This document shows, piece by piece, positions 1 through 5,291 of a DNA stretch of 5,700 nucleotides. Positions within the stretch are counted from its first letter, which is position 1; the number at the start of each line of letters is the position of its first letter. The notes below the pieces were generated by a model. That model was not told the origin of the DNA and did no database searches. It was given only the letters and a program-made list of their open reading frames with translations. This DNA comes from a bacterium (GTDB lineage Bacteria; Dependentiae; Babeliae; Babeliales; RVW-14): positions 1 to 5,700 of the forward strand of contig RGUK01000112.1 in assembly GCA_010027825.1 (NCBI GenBank), written 5' to 3'. Both the position numbers and the translations under genes were made by a program.

Positions 1-1697
1 CGCGGTCGTGCTCGTCGGTCCACTCGCGCACCTTTCCGTATCTGGCTTCCATGACCATGTAGAGCTTATAGCCATCGGCCAGCTTTGCGCGGAGCAATGG
101 CCAGACAGGGCGCTCGCTGTCGCCGTCGTAAATGCCTGCGTTCTGTGTTGCGGTTTCCTTGTCCTCATAAACCTGTGTGATTTTGATCTGCGTCTCGAGA
201 ACAGTCAGCTGGTTCGTGGACCCAGCTTCGCGGCCAAGTCCGCCCTCACCAGGCTTGTTAGCGTGGTGGATCATGATCACGGCCATGCCAGCGTTGCGCA
301 GCTTTACGGCCAGCTGGTTGATACGACCCCATTCCTCGGCGCTGTTCTCCTGCAATCCTGGGAAAGCAGACCGGATGGTGTCGATTACCACAACATCTGG
401 CCTGACGGACTGCACAAGCGACTGGAGTTCGAGCAAGCCTTGCTTGGACTTGAGGTTCATCTCCCCCATATCCAGAAACGGGGTCCAGATGTTCAGCCGG
501 TCCTGCGCCTCGCCGTGCATATCGCGCATTTCAAGCAAGCGTCGGGCGATTGTGCGCTGGCCCATTTCCCAGTCCAAATAAAGCACCTTGGCGGGAGTGG
601 CCACCTCGAATGGCCCAAAGTATTTTGAACCGGCTGTAAGCGCTGCCATGGCGTGTTGGACAAACATGGACTTACCATGCCCCGAGTATCCGAACACCTG
701 CGTAATCGAAGCAGGTGGCAGCCATGGCTCGATCAAATACCGTTTCGCACTGCTCTCAGCCAGCAGGCGGTCAGCATCGTCCATGCGTATCAAGCGCACG
801 GACGTGCTTACTGCCCCTGCGGACTCGACCCCACCGACACCTTCTGGCGTCTTGTCTGGTAGGGCTGCGGTGGCAGGCCGTTCCCTGCGGTGAATGTAAT
901 CACCCTTCTCATCAAAACGCTCCGGGTGGTTACGACGCTCAGCATCTTCCATGCTTCTGACTGTCGCCTGAAACTCAGGTTCAGCCAGTGGATCAACGAA
1001 GAACTCCCGCATGAAAGCGTATCCACGGACTCGAAGCTCGGCGCCAAACAAGCCTTCAAGGATGCACTCGCTGATGTAGCGCACATTGCGTCCGTTGCTT
1101 AGTCCTGTCGGTATTTTCAGGCTTGATGGAAAGTGATCTCGCACATACTTGGCTGTCCGATCCCATTCGCTGATGTATTCGTCAGGGCCAAGCGGCCTGA
1201 CGTCTGTGAGGTCCAGAGACTCAAAGTTGAACAGGTCTTCCTCCGATCCGAGCCTGGGCTTCCAGTCTTTCCAGACTGGCGCGTCATCAATCTCCAAGCC
1301 GATCCCGATGTCCCATGTGTAATTGGTGGAAGGTGGAAGAAGCGCGTATGATCCATCACCTCTGAAATCTAGGCCGTTGATGCGTGGCCAGTCAGCGCCG
1401 ATAGCGCGGACATTTGAGCCAGCGCGGGGTCCGCGACGCACGCCGTCCATGGGGTGCCGGAAATATAGGTGAACTCCCCTCCTCGTTTTCACGCGGATTG
1501 AACTCCGCATCCCCGCATCATAGGCGGCATGCAGAGCATCATCGTTGTCGCAGTCAACAACGACAAAGCCAGAGCTCTGTGGGAAGACGACTTTGGTATT
1601 CTGTCCACTTGACAGCAGGCCGCTTGGTATCTGGCCTGATTGGTATGACGCACCAACCACGGTCCAGGTATTCAAGGGCAGCGTTCATCTTGTCCAT
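1..1697 (-). CDS. Phage prim-pol/RepA-like helicase, frameshifted near the N-terminus and cut by the left window edge
   Basis: Likely replicative primase-helicase. The frame is open on the minus strand from 1684 to base 1 with no stop, so the C-terminus lies outside the window; about 565 residues are visible. Numbering from the ATG at 1697 across the frame break: residues 1-41 (GWCVIPI, KRPAVKW) and 42-180 resemble a bifunctional primase/polymerase domain, with VVVDCDN (catalytic-type D48, D50), then TRRGVHLYF, then DFRGDGSYALLPPS. A linker leads to a RecA-fold ATPase of the RepA/AAA_25 type: Walker A GYSGHGKS (336-343), Walker B VVVID (435-439), HHANKPG (from 477) and REAGST, then RYGKVREW near the edge. 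Family knowledge: prim-pol primes or extends DNA, and the helicase unwinds the fork. The first 41 residues are in a different frame (1697-1554), so as written the full protein is not made without a shift. An in-frame ATG at 1510 would give a product lacking D48/D50. The helicase call is strong; the function of the primase part is doubtful. Confidence 0.85.
1554..1697 (-). pseudogene. N-terminal prim-pol fragment in a separate frame (47-residue ORF)
   Basis: The ATG at 1697 has GGGGGAG four bases upstream and opens a 47-codon ORF ending in TGA at 1556-1554. It overlaps the end of the repressor gene, and a second in-frame ATG at 1688 forms ATGA with the repressor stop, so translational coupling is likely. 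Residues 5-41 read like the start of phage prim-pol proteins (YLDRGWCVIPI, KRPAVKWTEYQSRLPTE). They then run into a non-homologous tail, LWLCRC. The expected continuation (SSGFVVVDCDN) is in the +1 frame starting at 1573. The junction sits on the 8-bp palindrome AGAGCTCT (1571-1578). From memory of the family, about 20 residues (a helix with a tryptophan, then an N-x-A/G-x-x-T-G strand) should lie between PTE and SG, so this looks like a deletion rather than a single-base error. A sequencing artefact or collapsed assembly cannot be excluded. Confidence 0.65.
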
Positions 1698-1921
1698 GAA
1701 GCTCCCCCATAGTCATTGTTGCGGACGTCCTCGAAGTAATAGTTGAGATCAAGCTGGGGGATAGCCGCCTTGATTTTGGCCAATGTCGGGCTGCCAATGT
1801 AATTGTGTTTGATCCATCGGTATGGCGCCGTTCGTGCAGTCCCCACAATTTCAGCAGTCTTTGCTGCGCCGCCCAAGTCGTGAATGAGCTTGGCGACGTT
1901 CAGCCGCTTCTCTGTCTGCAT
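1685..1921 (-). CDS. Cro/CI-like helix-turn-helix phage regulator, 78 aa
   Basis: Small DNA-binding regulator of the type found next to phage divergent promoters. The start is the ATG at 1921, with GGAGG about ten bases upstream in the leader (TTTTGGAGGC). The frame continues open to 2293, but that extension would run back through the divergent promoter region and over the rightward gene, so it is not used. Residues 9-24 (VAKLIHDLGGAAKTAE) and 25-40 (IVGTARTAPYRWIKHN) form a plausible helix-turn-helix: the LGG-x-AKTAE-x-VG pattern and the YRW in the recognition helix are typical of Cro-like proteins. The C-terminus (DLNYYFEDVRNNDYGG) is short, and there is no peptidase or oligomerisation domain as in full CI repressors. 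The stop TGA at 1687-1685 overlaps the start of the primase gene. Inferred role: binding the palindromes at 1956-1968 and 2003-2010 to balance leftward and rightward transcription. Confidence 0.8.
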   Translation of the reverse strand: MQTEKRLNVAKLIHDLGGAAKTAEIVGTARTAPYRWIKHNYIGSPTLAKIKAAIPQLDLNYYFEDVRNNDYGGASWTR

Positions 1922-1940
1922 ATACTTCGTGCCTCCAAAA

Positions 1941-1970
1941 TTGTGCTTGCATAGCTGTATCGCATACAAT
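1941..1970 (+). promoter_or_regulatory. Candidate rightward promoter for the early operon
   Basis: TACAAT at 1965-1970 is a five-of-six match to a sigma-70 -10 box. The best-spaced -35 is TTGTGC at 1941-1946 with an 18-base spacer, matching only the TTG. The -10 overlaps both the 1956-1968 palindrome and the leftward -10, giving face-to-face promoters under shared control. It lies about 60 bases before the 2031 ATG. The weak -35 could mean activation by a phage or host factor, or that the promoter is elsewhere. Confidence 0.35.
1956..1968. promoter_or_regulatory. Operator-like palindrome TGTAT-CGC-ATACA
   Basis: Perfect 5-bp arms around a 3-base centre, in the 109-bp gap between the divergent regulator and early genes. 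The right half extends to GCATACAA (1962-1969), whose exact reverse complement TTGTATGC recurs at 2003-2010, so the same half-site motif appears at two places about 40 bp apart. The palindrome overlaps the -10 candidates of both divergent promoters, as expected for an operator of a Cro-like protein. No binding data can be read from sequence, so the assignment is inference. Confidence 0.5.
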
Positions 1971-1989
1971 ACACCTATCGACGTTTCAA
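1961..1989 (-). promoter_or_regulatory. Candidate leftward promoter for regulator and primase-helicase
   Basis: On the minus strand TTGAAA (1989-1984, five of six bases of the sigma-70 -35 box) is followed by a 17-base spacer and TATGCG (1966-1961), a poor -10 match in its last three bases. The -10 lies inside the palindrome at 1956-1968, so binding there would block it. The leader to the regulator ATG at 1921 would be about 30 bases. The weak -10 makes this tentative. Confidence 0.35.
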
Positions 1990-1992
1990 CCC

Positions 1993-2016
1993 ACGTCAAT
2001 CGTTGTATGCTGACGT
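1993..2016. promoter_or_regulatory. Second inverted-repeat site before the rightward early operon (possible operator)
   Basis: ACGTCA at 1993-1998 is the exact reverse complement of TGACGT at 2011-2016, with 12 bases between the arms. Inside lies TTGTATGC (2003-2010), which matches in inverted orientation the half-site in the 1956-1968 palindrome. The site ends just before the ribosome binding site AGGAGA (2020-2025) of the 2031 gene. It could be a second operator; a six-base repeat by itself is weak evidence. Confidence 0.35.
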
Positions 2017-2030
2017 AATAGGAGACACTC

Positions 2031-2498
2031 ATGGATGAAGATGACTGGGACAAGCTGTCCCTGCCGGAAGAGCCTGCGGCTGCGGAAGAGGTCGTATTGA
2101 CGGAGCCAAGTGCAGAAATCACGGATACCGCCGACCTGGTTGATGTGATCGCTCCACAGCTCCTCGACGCTTTGGCCGAGCTTGAAGCCGTCAAAGTGCG
2201 CGTGAAGAAGTTGACGGAAGACGTGTCCCGCTTTGCCCCAGAGGTGGCCGGAGAGGTCAGCTTGATGGGCAAGAACTTTATGGTGACGGTCAAACGATCC
2301 GAGCGCTACGAATGGGACAGCGAAGTATTGGCTGCCCTGTATGGCAGCGCAGACGAGCTGCCTGACTACATCAAGCAGAAACTCACCGTGGACAAGAAGC
2401 GATTTGACCGCATGTCCGCAGAAGATCGTGAGGCGTTGAGATCGGCGCTGACGATCAAACTTTCCACTCCCAGCGTCGAGGTGCGACGGAATGTTTAA
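2031..2498 (+). CDS. Early phage protein of unknown function, 155 aa, acidic N-terminus
   Basis: First gene of the rightward operon. AGGAGA (2020-2025) sits five bases before the ATG. I do not recognise a named family with confidence. Residues 1-35 are strongly acidic and low in complexity (MDEDDWDK, then Glu/Ala-rich). Residues 36-67 are helical with heptad-like leucines and valines, possibly a coiled coil. Residues 74-155 form a compact-looking domain beginning GKNFMVTVKRSERYEWD, with VDKKRFD later. The general form (a beta strand with VTVKRSER-x-x-WD, then LPDYIK-x-KL-x-VDK) resembles small proteins that accompany phage Sak4 and SSB genes, but that is recollection and not a match. The stop overlaps the start of the ATPase gene by eight bases, so the two are probably translationally coupled, which suggests a role in recombination or replication. 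No catalytic motif is visible. Confidence 0.8.
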   Translation: MDEDDWDKLSLPEEPAAAEEVVLTEPSAEITDTADLVDVIAPQLLDALAELEAVKVRVKKLTEDVSRFAPEVAGEVSLMGKNFMVTVKRSERYEWDSEVLAALYGSADELPDYIKQKLTVDKKRFDRMSAEDREALRSALTIKLSTPSVEVRRNV

Positions 2499-3285
2499 GG
2501 TGATGAAAACGTCGGACATTATGACCGAGGGTCCGACGAAGGTGTTGCTCTACGCGCACCACGGTTTCGGGAAAACCTACCAGTGTCGCTACTACCAGAA
2601 GCGATTTGGGCGGGGCCTGATCCTGTCTGGCGAAAGCGGCCTCAAATCTATCGAAGACGTGGCAATCGACTACCTGCCGTTTTCCTCGTGGGATGGCAAG
2701 CATGATCCAGATGAAGGGGTCTACAGTTTCCGTGGCATTGTTCGCATGCTGCACTCGCCCGAGTTCAAGGAGGCTGGCTACAAGTGGATTGCCATCGACA
2801 GTCTGACGGAGCTGTCAGAGCGCCTGATCGACTTCCTCGAGAAGGAGCATGAGGGGAGCAAGAACGGCTTTGCCATGTGGGGTGACTACAGCCGCCTCAT
2901 GGTTGGCGCGCTTAAATGGGTCCGCGACTTGCCGATCCATGTCTATGTGACCTGCCTCGCCAAGGAAGAAACTGACGCGAACGACACCACTCACTATTGG
3001 CCCCTCGTAAAGGGTCAGGCGGTGTCAAAGCAGGTCCCGGCTCTCTTTGATCACGTCTTTTGTGGGGTCCGCACCACAGAGAAAGACGACAAGGGAACGC
3101 CGCGCGTGAAGCGTTTCATCATCACCGATGAAATCATGGGGTGGCACGGCAAAGCGCGTGACCCGCAAAACCGACTGCTGCCCATGGAACCTGTCACCGA
3201 TGTGACGGAACTTCTCGCTCGCATGGCCGAGCGTGAACCCACTGACGACTGGTCGAAACTGGCCAAGGAAGGAGAAGTTAAATGA
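2491..3285 (+). CDS. Sak4-like RecA-core ATPase (AAA_24 type), single-strand annealing/recombination protein
   Basis: Predicted P-loop ATPase of the Sak4 group, which in phages promotes single-strand annealing or strand exchange together with a neighbouring SSB. The start at 2491 is chosen because GAGG lies nine bases upstream and it overlaps the previous gene; an ATG at 2503 has no usable spacing. Of 264 residues, Walker A is AHHGFGKT (22-29), with alanine in place of the usual first glycine. LILSGESGLKSI (43-54) is the region after strand 2, and Walker B is WIAIDS (99-104), followed by LTELSERL. Later, HVYVTCLAKEE (about 150-160) fits strand 4 and sensor positions, and PALFDHVF (about 182-189) is typical of the group. 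The next gene encodes an SSB-like protein, which supports the call. Related RecA/RadA-like ATPases of other function are the main alternative. Confidence 0.82.
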   Translation: MFKVMKTSDIMTEGPTKVLLYAHHGFGKTYQCRYYQKRFGRGLILSGESGLKSIEDVAIDYLPFSSWDGKHDPDEGVYSFRGIVRMLHSPEFKEAGYKWIAIDSLTELSERLIDFLEKEHEGSKNGFAMWGDYSRLMVGALKWVRDLPIHVYVTCLAKEETDANDTTHYWPLVKGQAVSKQVPALFDHVFCGVRTTEKDDKGTPRVKRFIITDEIMGWHGKARDPQNRLLPMEPVTDVTELLARMAEREPTDDWSKLAKEGEVK

Positions 3286-3818
3286 GCTGGAATGGTTTTG
3301 CGGAGCTTGACCTGTCTGGGGTGCAGGCTGACGTAGGTTCGGCACGCCTGCCGGAAGGGACGTATCGCGTCCGCTGCACGGACGCGAAGATTGTCGCCAA
3401 AGATGGTTCGCGCGACCGAGCGCTGGTTGTTGACCTGGTGTGTCAGGATGGGCACGGCGACATCAAAGTGAACTTCAACGTGTCGCACAGCAGTGCGCAG
3501 GCGCAGGACATCGCGTTGCGCCAGTTGAAGGGCTTCCTCGAAGTATCGGGCCACCCCAACCCGAACAAGCCAGGCGACGTCAAGACATTGGTCGGCTTGT
3601 CCTGCGTGATCGCGGTTGGCATGGGCAAGCCGTGGACTGACGACAAGGGCAAGCAGCGTCAGAACACCGAGGTGAAGAAATACTTCCCTTACGACACCCC
3701 AGTATCAGGCCCTGCCCCGGCTCAGACATCCAGTGGTGTGGCCGCGCGCAACTTCCAAGCGCCAGCTGGGGGGAATGGCGGCGCTCGCCGCGACCTTGAT
3801 GATGAAATTCCATTTTAA
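3282..3818 (+). CDS. SSB-like ssDNA-binding protein (DUF669-type) with acidic C-terminal tail
   Basis: Probably coats single-stranded phage DNA and recruits partners such as Sak4. The ATG overlaps the ATPase stop as ATGA, with GGAG about nine bases upstream. Of 178 residues, 24-120 look beta-rich and OB-fold-like (LPEGTYRVRCTDAKI, LVVDLVCQ, IKVNFNVSH, LVGLSCVIAVGMG), and include GHPNPNKPGD (90-99), typical of the DUF669-like phage proteins. Residues 120-140 (WTDDKGKQRQN, VKKYFPYD) are basic and aromatic and may contact DNA. Residues 141-170 are a Pro/Ala/Gly/Ser-rich disordered linker, and the protein ends DLDDEIPF, closely resembling the DDDIPF tip by which bacterial SSBs bind partner proteins. 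Tail, linker and gene context all point the same way; direct homology to bacterial SSB is not obvious in the core. Confidence 0.82.
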   Translation: MSWNGFAELDLSGVQADVGSARLPEGTYRVRCTDAKIVAKDGSRDRALVVDLVCQDGHGDIKVNFNVSHSSAQAQDIALRQLKGFLEVSGHPNPNKPGDVKTLVGLSCVIAVGMGKPWTDDKGKQRQNTEVKKYFPYDTPVSGPAPAQTSSGVAARNFQAPAGGNGGARRDLDDEIPF

Positions 3819-3824
3819 TGGAAT
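3807..3824. other. AT-rich hairpin over the SSB stop codon
   Basis: ATTCCAT (3807-3813) and ATGGAAT (3818-3824) are perfect 7-bp arms around TTTA, and the stop codon TAA lies in the loop and arm. The stem is short and has no T-run after it, so it is a poor intrinsic terminator. It may be incidental or help RNA stability at the operon end. Confidence 0.3.
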
Positions 3825-3837
3825 ATACTCGCCATAT

Positions 3838-3859
3838 ACCGTTATTCCGATATAACGGT
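3838..3859. repeat. 8-bp perfect inverted repeat ACCGTTAT / ATAACGGT
   Basis: Eight perfect base pairs with a six-base loop (TCCGAT), 20 bases after the SSB stop codon. No T-run follows, so it is not a standard terminator. The sequence resembles a protein-binding palindrome or part of a replication-origin repeat cluster, together with the flanking ATATAC motifs. Confidence 0.45.
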
Positions 3860-3883
3860 GGCATGTATACCTGAAACGACTGC

Positions 3884-3936
3884 GGCGCAACGTCAGATGA
3901 AACGCTTTTTATAGCCGAGTAACCTCACGTTGCGCC
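3884..3936. repeat. 10-bp perfect inverted repeat GGCGCAACGT / ACGTTGCGCC, 33-base spacer
   Basis: Arms at 3884-3893 and 3927-3936 pair without mismatch and are GC-rich, in contrast to the AT-rich flank to their left. The spacer holds a T-run (CTTTTTATAG, around 3905-3913). In RNA this would form a long-looped stem; in DNA it could be two half-sites about 43 bp, or four helical turns, apart. Function unknown. Confidence 0.5.
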
Positions 3937-4013
3937 AACTGCCACAAAGTAAAGGTCCGCGATAACCGAAAGGCGAGGGCTGATTACTATACAGACGAGC
4001 AGGTCGGAGCGAT

Positions 4014-4823
4014 ATGAAGCCAGAAGAGATCATTGCCGCCATTGACGCTGGATACGACTCAGAGCCAGTCAAGAAAGCGCGCGACTATATTGGCGCGTCC
4101 GCAATCGGACATCCATGCGACGCATACCTTGCCCTAAGCCTGCGCGGTATGCCTGACGATCCAGCTCCTGCGCGGTTGAAGCGCATCTTCAATCTCGGAC
4201 ACTTACTAGAAGATCGCGTTGTCAGAGACCTCAAGGAAAAAGCTGACCTACGTGTATGGGAAGTGGACGGGTTGACGGGCCGTCAGTTCGCATATGAGGC
4301 GTGGGGCGGGCATATCAGCTGCCACACTGACGGGCAGGTGGAGATTGGCGACGAGTTGATGCTGCTCGAGGTTAAATCTATGAACGCGGCCAGCTTCTCT
4401 AAGCTCAAAGCTGAGGGTGTAAAATACAGTCACCCACGGTATTACGCGCAGGTTCAGATGATGATGGGGATGTCCGGCTTTATGCGGACGCTATTCATCG
4501 CTATCTGCAAAGATAACAGTGAGTATCAGGCCCAGATTGTGGACTTGGACCCCATAGAAGCCAGCTTCATTGAGAGCCGCGTCGAGCGAGTTCTGTCCGG
4601 TGACGTGGCCCGCGTTGCTGTTGATCCAGCCGACTGGCGATGCAAGGACTGCTTCAAGCGCAGTGTTTGCTGGGGTCGCATCGAAGTTGCTGACCCGAAC
4701 TGTCAGACTTGCGAAAACTCAAAGCCAAAACCAGACGGCAGCTGGCATTGCGCCAAGCATGACAAGGCATGTTCAGATGCCTGCGCAGACTATGCACAGT
4801 ATATTCCCAAGACGAGGGCGTAA
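4014..4823 (+). CDS. Cas4/AddB-like PD-(D/E)XK exonuclease with Fe-S-type cysteines and a C-terminal CxxC domain
   Basis: Predicted phage recombination exonuclease. The ATG at 4014 has GGAG four bases upstream. Of 269 residues: C35 in ASAIGHPCDAY; E66 in the helix FNLGHLLEDRV; D106 in HISCHTDGQV; E119-V-K121 in LLEVKSMN, the ExK half of the active site; and QVQMMMG from Q146, the motif after the core. C210, C213 and C219 (CKDCFKRSVC), with C35, have the spacing of the four-cysteine iron-sulfur cluster seen in Cas4 and AddB nucleases. A second cluster follows, C230-x-x-C233 with C246, C253 and C257 around GSWHC, resembling the short zinc-ribbon-like tails on some phage nucleases. Likely role: degrading duplex ends to expose ssDNA for Sak4 and SSB. 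No CRISPR genes are present, so a CRISPR role is not suggested. The stop overlaps the next start (TAATG). Confidence 0.85.
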   Translation: MKPEEIIAAIDAGYDSEPVKKARDYIGASAIGHPCDAYLALSLRGMPDDPAPARLKRIFNLGHLLEDRVVRDLKEKADLRVWEVDGLTGRQFAYEAWGGHISCHTDGQVEIGDELMLLEVKSMNAASFSKLKAEGVKYSHPRYYAQVQMMMGMSGFMRTLFIAICKDNSEYQAQIVDLDPIEASFIESRVERVLSGDVARVAVDPADWRCKDCFKRSVCWGRIEVADPNCQTCENSKPKPDGSWHCAKHDKACSDACADYAQYIPKTRA

Positions 4824-5260
4824 TGCGAAAAGACTACAGCAAACACGTTGTCCAGAAATCTGTGCTGGATGAAATTGCAGATGAGGACATCCAGAGGATT
4901 GCGGAAGACGCAGCCAGACAGCAGTTTGCAGAAGGTCGGAAGGATGACGGTGGCAAGGCCAGGATGGAGCTAATCCCGCCTGAGATCATGTTCGCCCTCG
5001 CGTCTATCCTTACCTTTGGCGCGATCAAGTATGCAGACCGCAACTGGGAAAAAGGTATGAGCTGGGGTCGCGTGTTCGGGGCCTGCATGCGCCACATGTG
5101 GGCCTGGTGGGGCGGCAAGGGGCCGACAACGAAGAACTTCCTTTTCGGCGAACTGGATACGGAGACTGGGCTTTCGCACCTATGGCACGCAGCCACTTGC
5201 ATAGCTTTCCTAGTGGCATATGAGGAACGAAACATAGGCGCAGATGACCGGCACAGATAA
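4823..5260 (+). CDS. dATP/dGTP diphosphohydrolase-family protein (MazG/MazZ-like), 145 aa
   Basis: Small all-helical nucleotide pyrophosphohydrolase. The start is the ATG at 4823, overlapping the nuclease stop as TAATG, with GAGGG four bases before it. An ATG at 4769 in the same frame would run far into the nuclease gene and is not used. Residues 1-40 are an extra charged helical stretch. The domain spans about 41-135: DDGGKARMELIPPEIMFALA, LTFGAIKYADRNWEKGMSW, ACMRHMWAWW, DTETGLSHLWHAATCIAFL. The signatures LTFGA-x-KY-x-x-x-NW-x-KGM, RH-x-WAWW and ETG-x-SH-x-x-HA are those of the family named dATP/dGTP diphosphohydrolase (N-terminal). Known biology: some members (MazZ) turn dGTP to dGMP in phages with 2-aminoadenine DNA, and many others occur in ordinary phages. 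Here it probably trims the dNTP pool; substrate is not readable from the sequence. Confidence 0.82.
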   Translation: MRKDYSKHVVQKSVLDEIADEDIQRIAEDAARQQFAEGRKDDGGKARMELIPPEIMFALASILTFGAIKYADRNWEKGMSWGRVFGACMRHMWAWWGGKGPTTKNFLFGELDTETGLSHLWHAATCIAFLVAYEERNIGADDRHR

Positions 5261-5288
5261 AAACGGCCCCCTATCGGGGGCCGTTTTT
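5259..5288. terminator. Bidirectional intrinsic terminator between convergent genes
   Basis: Thirteen perfect base pairs, AAAAACGGCCCCC (5259-5271) with GGGGGCCGTTTTT (5276-5288), around a TATC loop. The GC core is 8 bp and each strand ends in a T5 tract, so it can stop transcription from both sides. It overlaps the last two bases of the rightward stop codon and lies three bases beyond the leftward gene's stop (5292-5294). Confidence 0.93.
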
Positions 5289-5291
5289 CTT

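Larger units (their letters stand above)
3819..4013. other. Structured 195-bp intergenic region with AT-rich repeats and long inverted repeat
   Basis: No ORF in this gap looks like a gene. It begins with AT-rich short motifs: ATATAC at 3823-3828 and 3834-3839, ATATAAC at 3850-3856 and TGTATAC at 3864-3870, roughly one to one and a half helical turns apart. An 8-bp perfect hairpin follows (3838-3845 with 3852-3859), then a 10-bp perfect inverted repeat, GGCGCAACGT at 3884-3893 and ACGTTGCGCC at 3927-3936, with 33 bases between. The last 75 bases form the leader of the nuclease gene, with GGAG at 4006-4009. I see no convincing sigma-70 promoter, although the gap must either carry one or be read through. 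Replication origin, protein-binding site or small structured RNA are all possible; none is proved. Confidence 0.5.

Noticed and set aside
8..628. Long plus-strand ORF (206 codons), and another at 177-581
   Set aside because: Both lie opposite the helicase reading frame, which carries Walker A, Walker B and HHANK motifs on the minus strand; the plus-strand translations have no recognisable motif.
1554..1697. Programmed +1 frameshift as a normal way to make the primase
   Set aside because: There is no slow stop codon, slippery run or clear stimulator at the junction (GAG CTC TGG), and a shift would still leave the domain short by about 20 residues. A deletion is simpler, though not proven.
1922..2293. 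N-terminal extension of the minus-strand regulator frame up to 2293
   Set aside because: It is Ser/Thr-rich, runs antisense to the 2031 gene and across the divergent promoter region; the ATG at 1921 has a GGAGG site and begins the HTH protein.
3807..3824. Intrinsic terminator at the end of the SSB gene
   Set aside because: The stem is short and AT-rich and is not followed by a T-run.
3580..3890. Minus-strand ORFs 3580-3864 and 3705-3890 reaching into the intergenic gap
   Set aside because: They are mostly antisense to the SSB-like gene, overlap each other, lack ribosome binding sites and show no motif.
4769..4822. Upstream ATG at 4769 for the diphosphohydrolase
   Set aside because: The added 18 residues lie entirely inside the nuclease cysteine-rich end and show no family similarity; the ATG at 4823 has a ribosome binding site and the usual TAATG overlap.
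4014..4823. CRISPR-associated Cas4
   Set aside because: There are no repeats, spacers or cas1/cas2 in the window; the neighbours are phage recombination genes, where Cas4-like nucleases are common.
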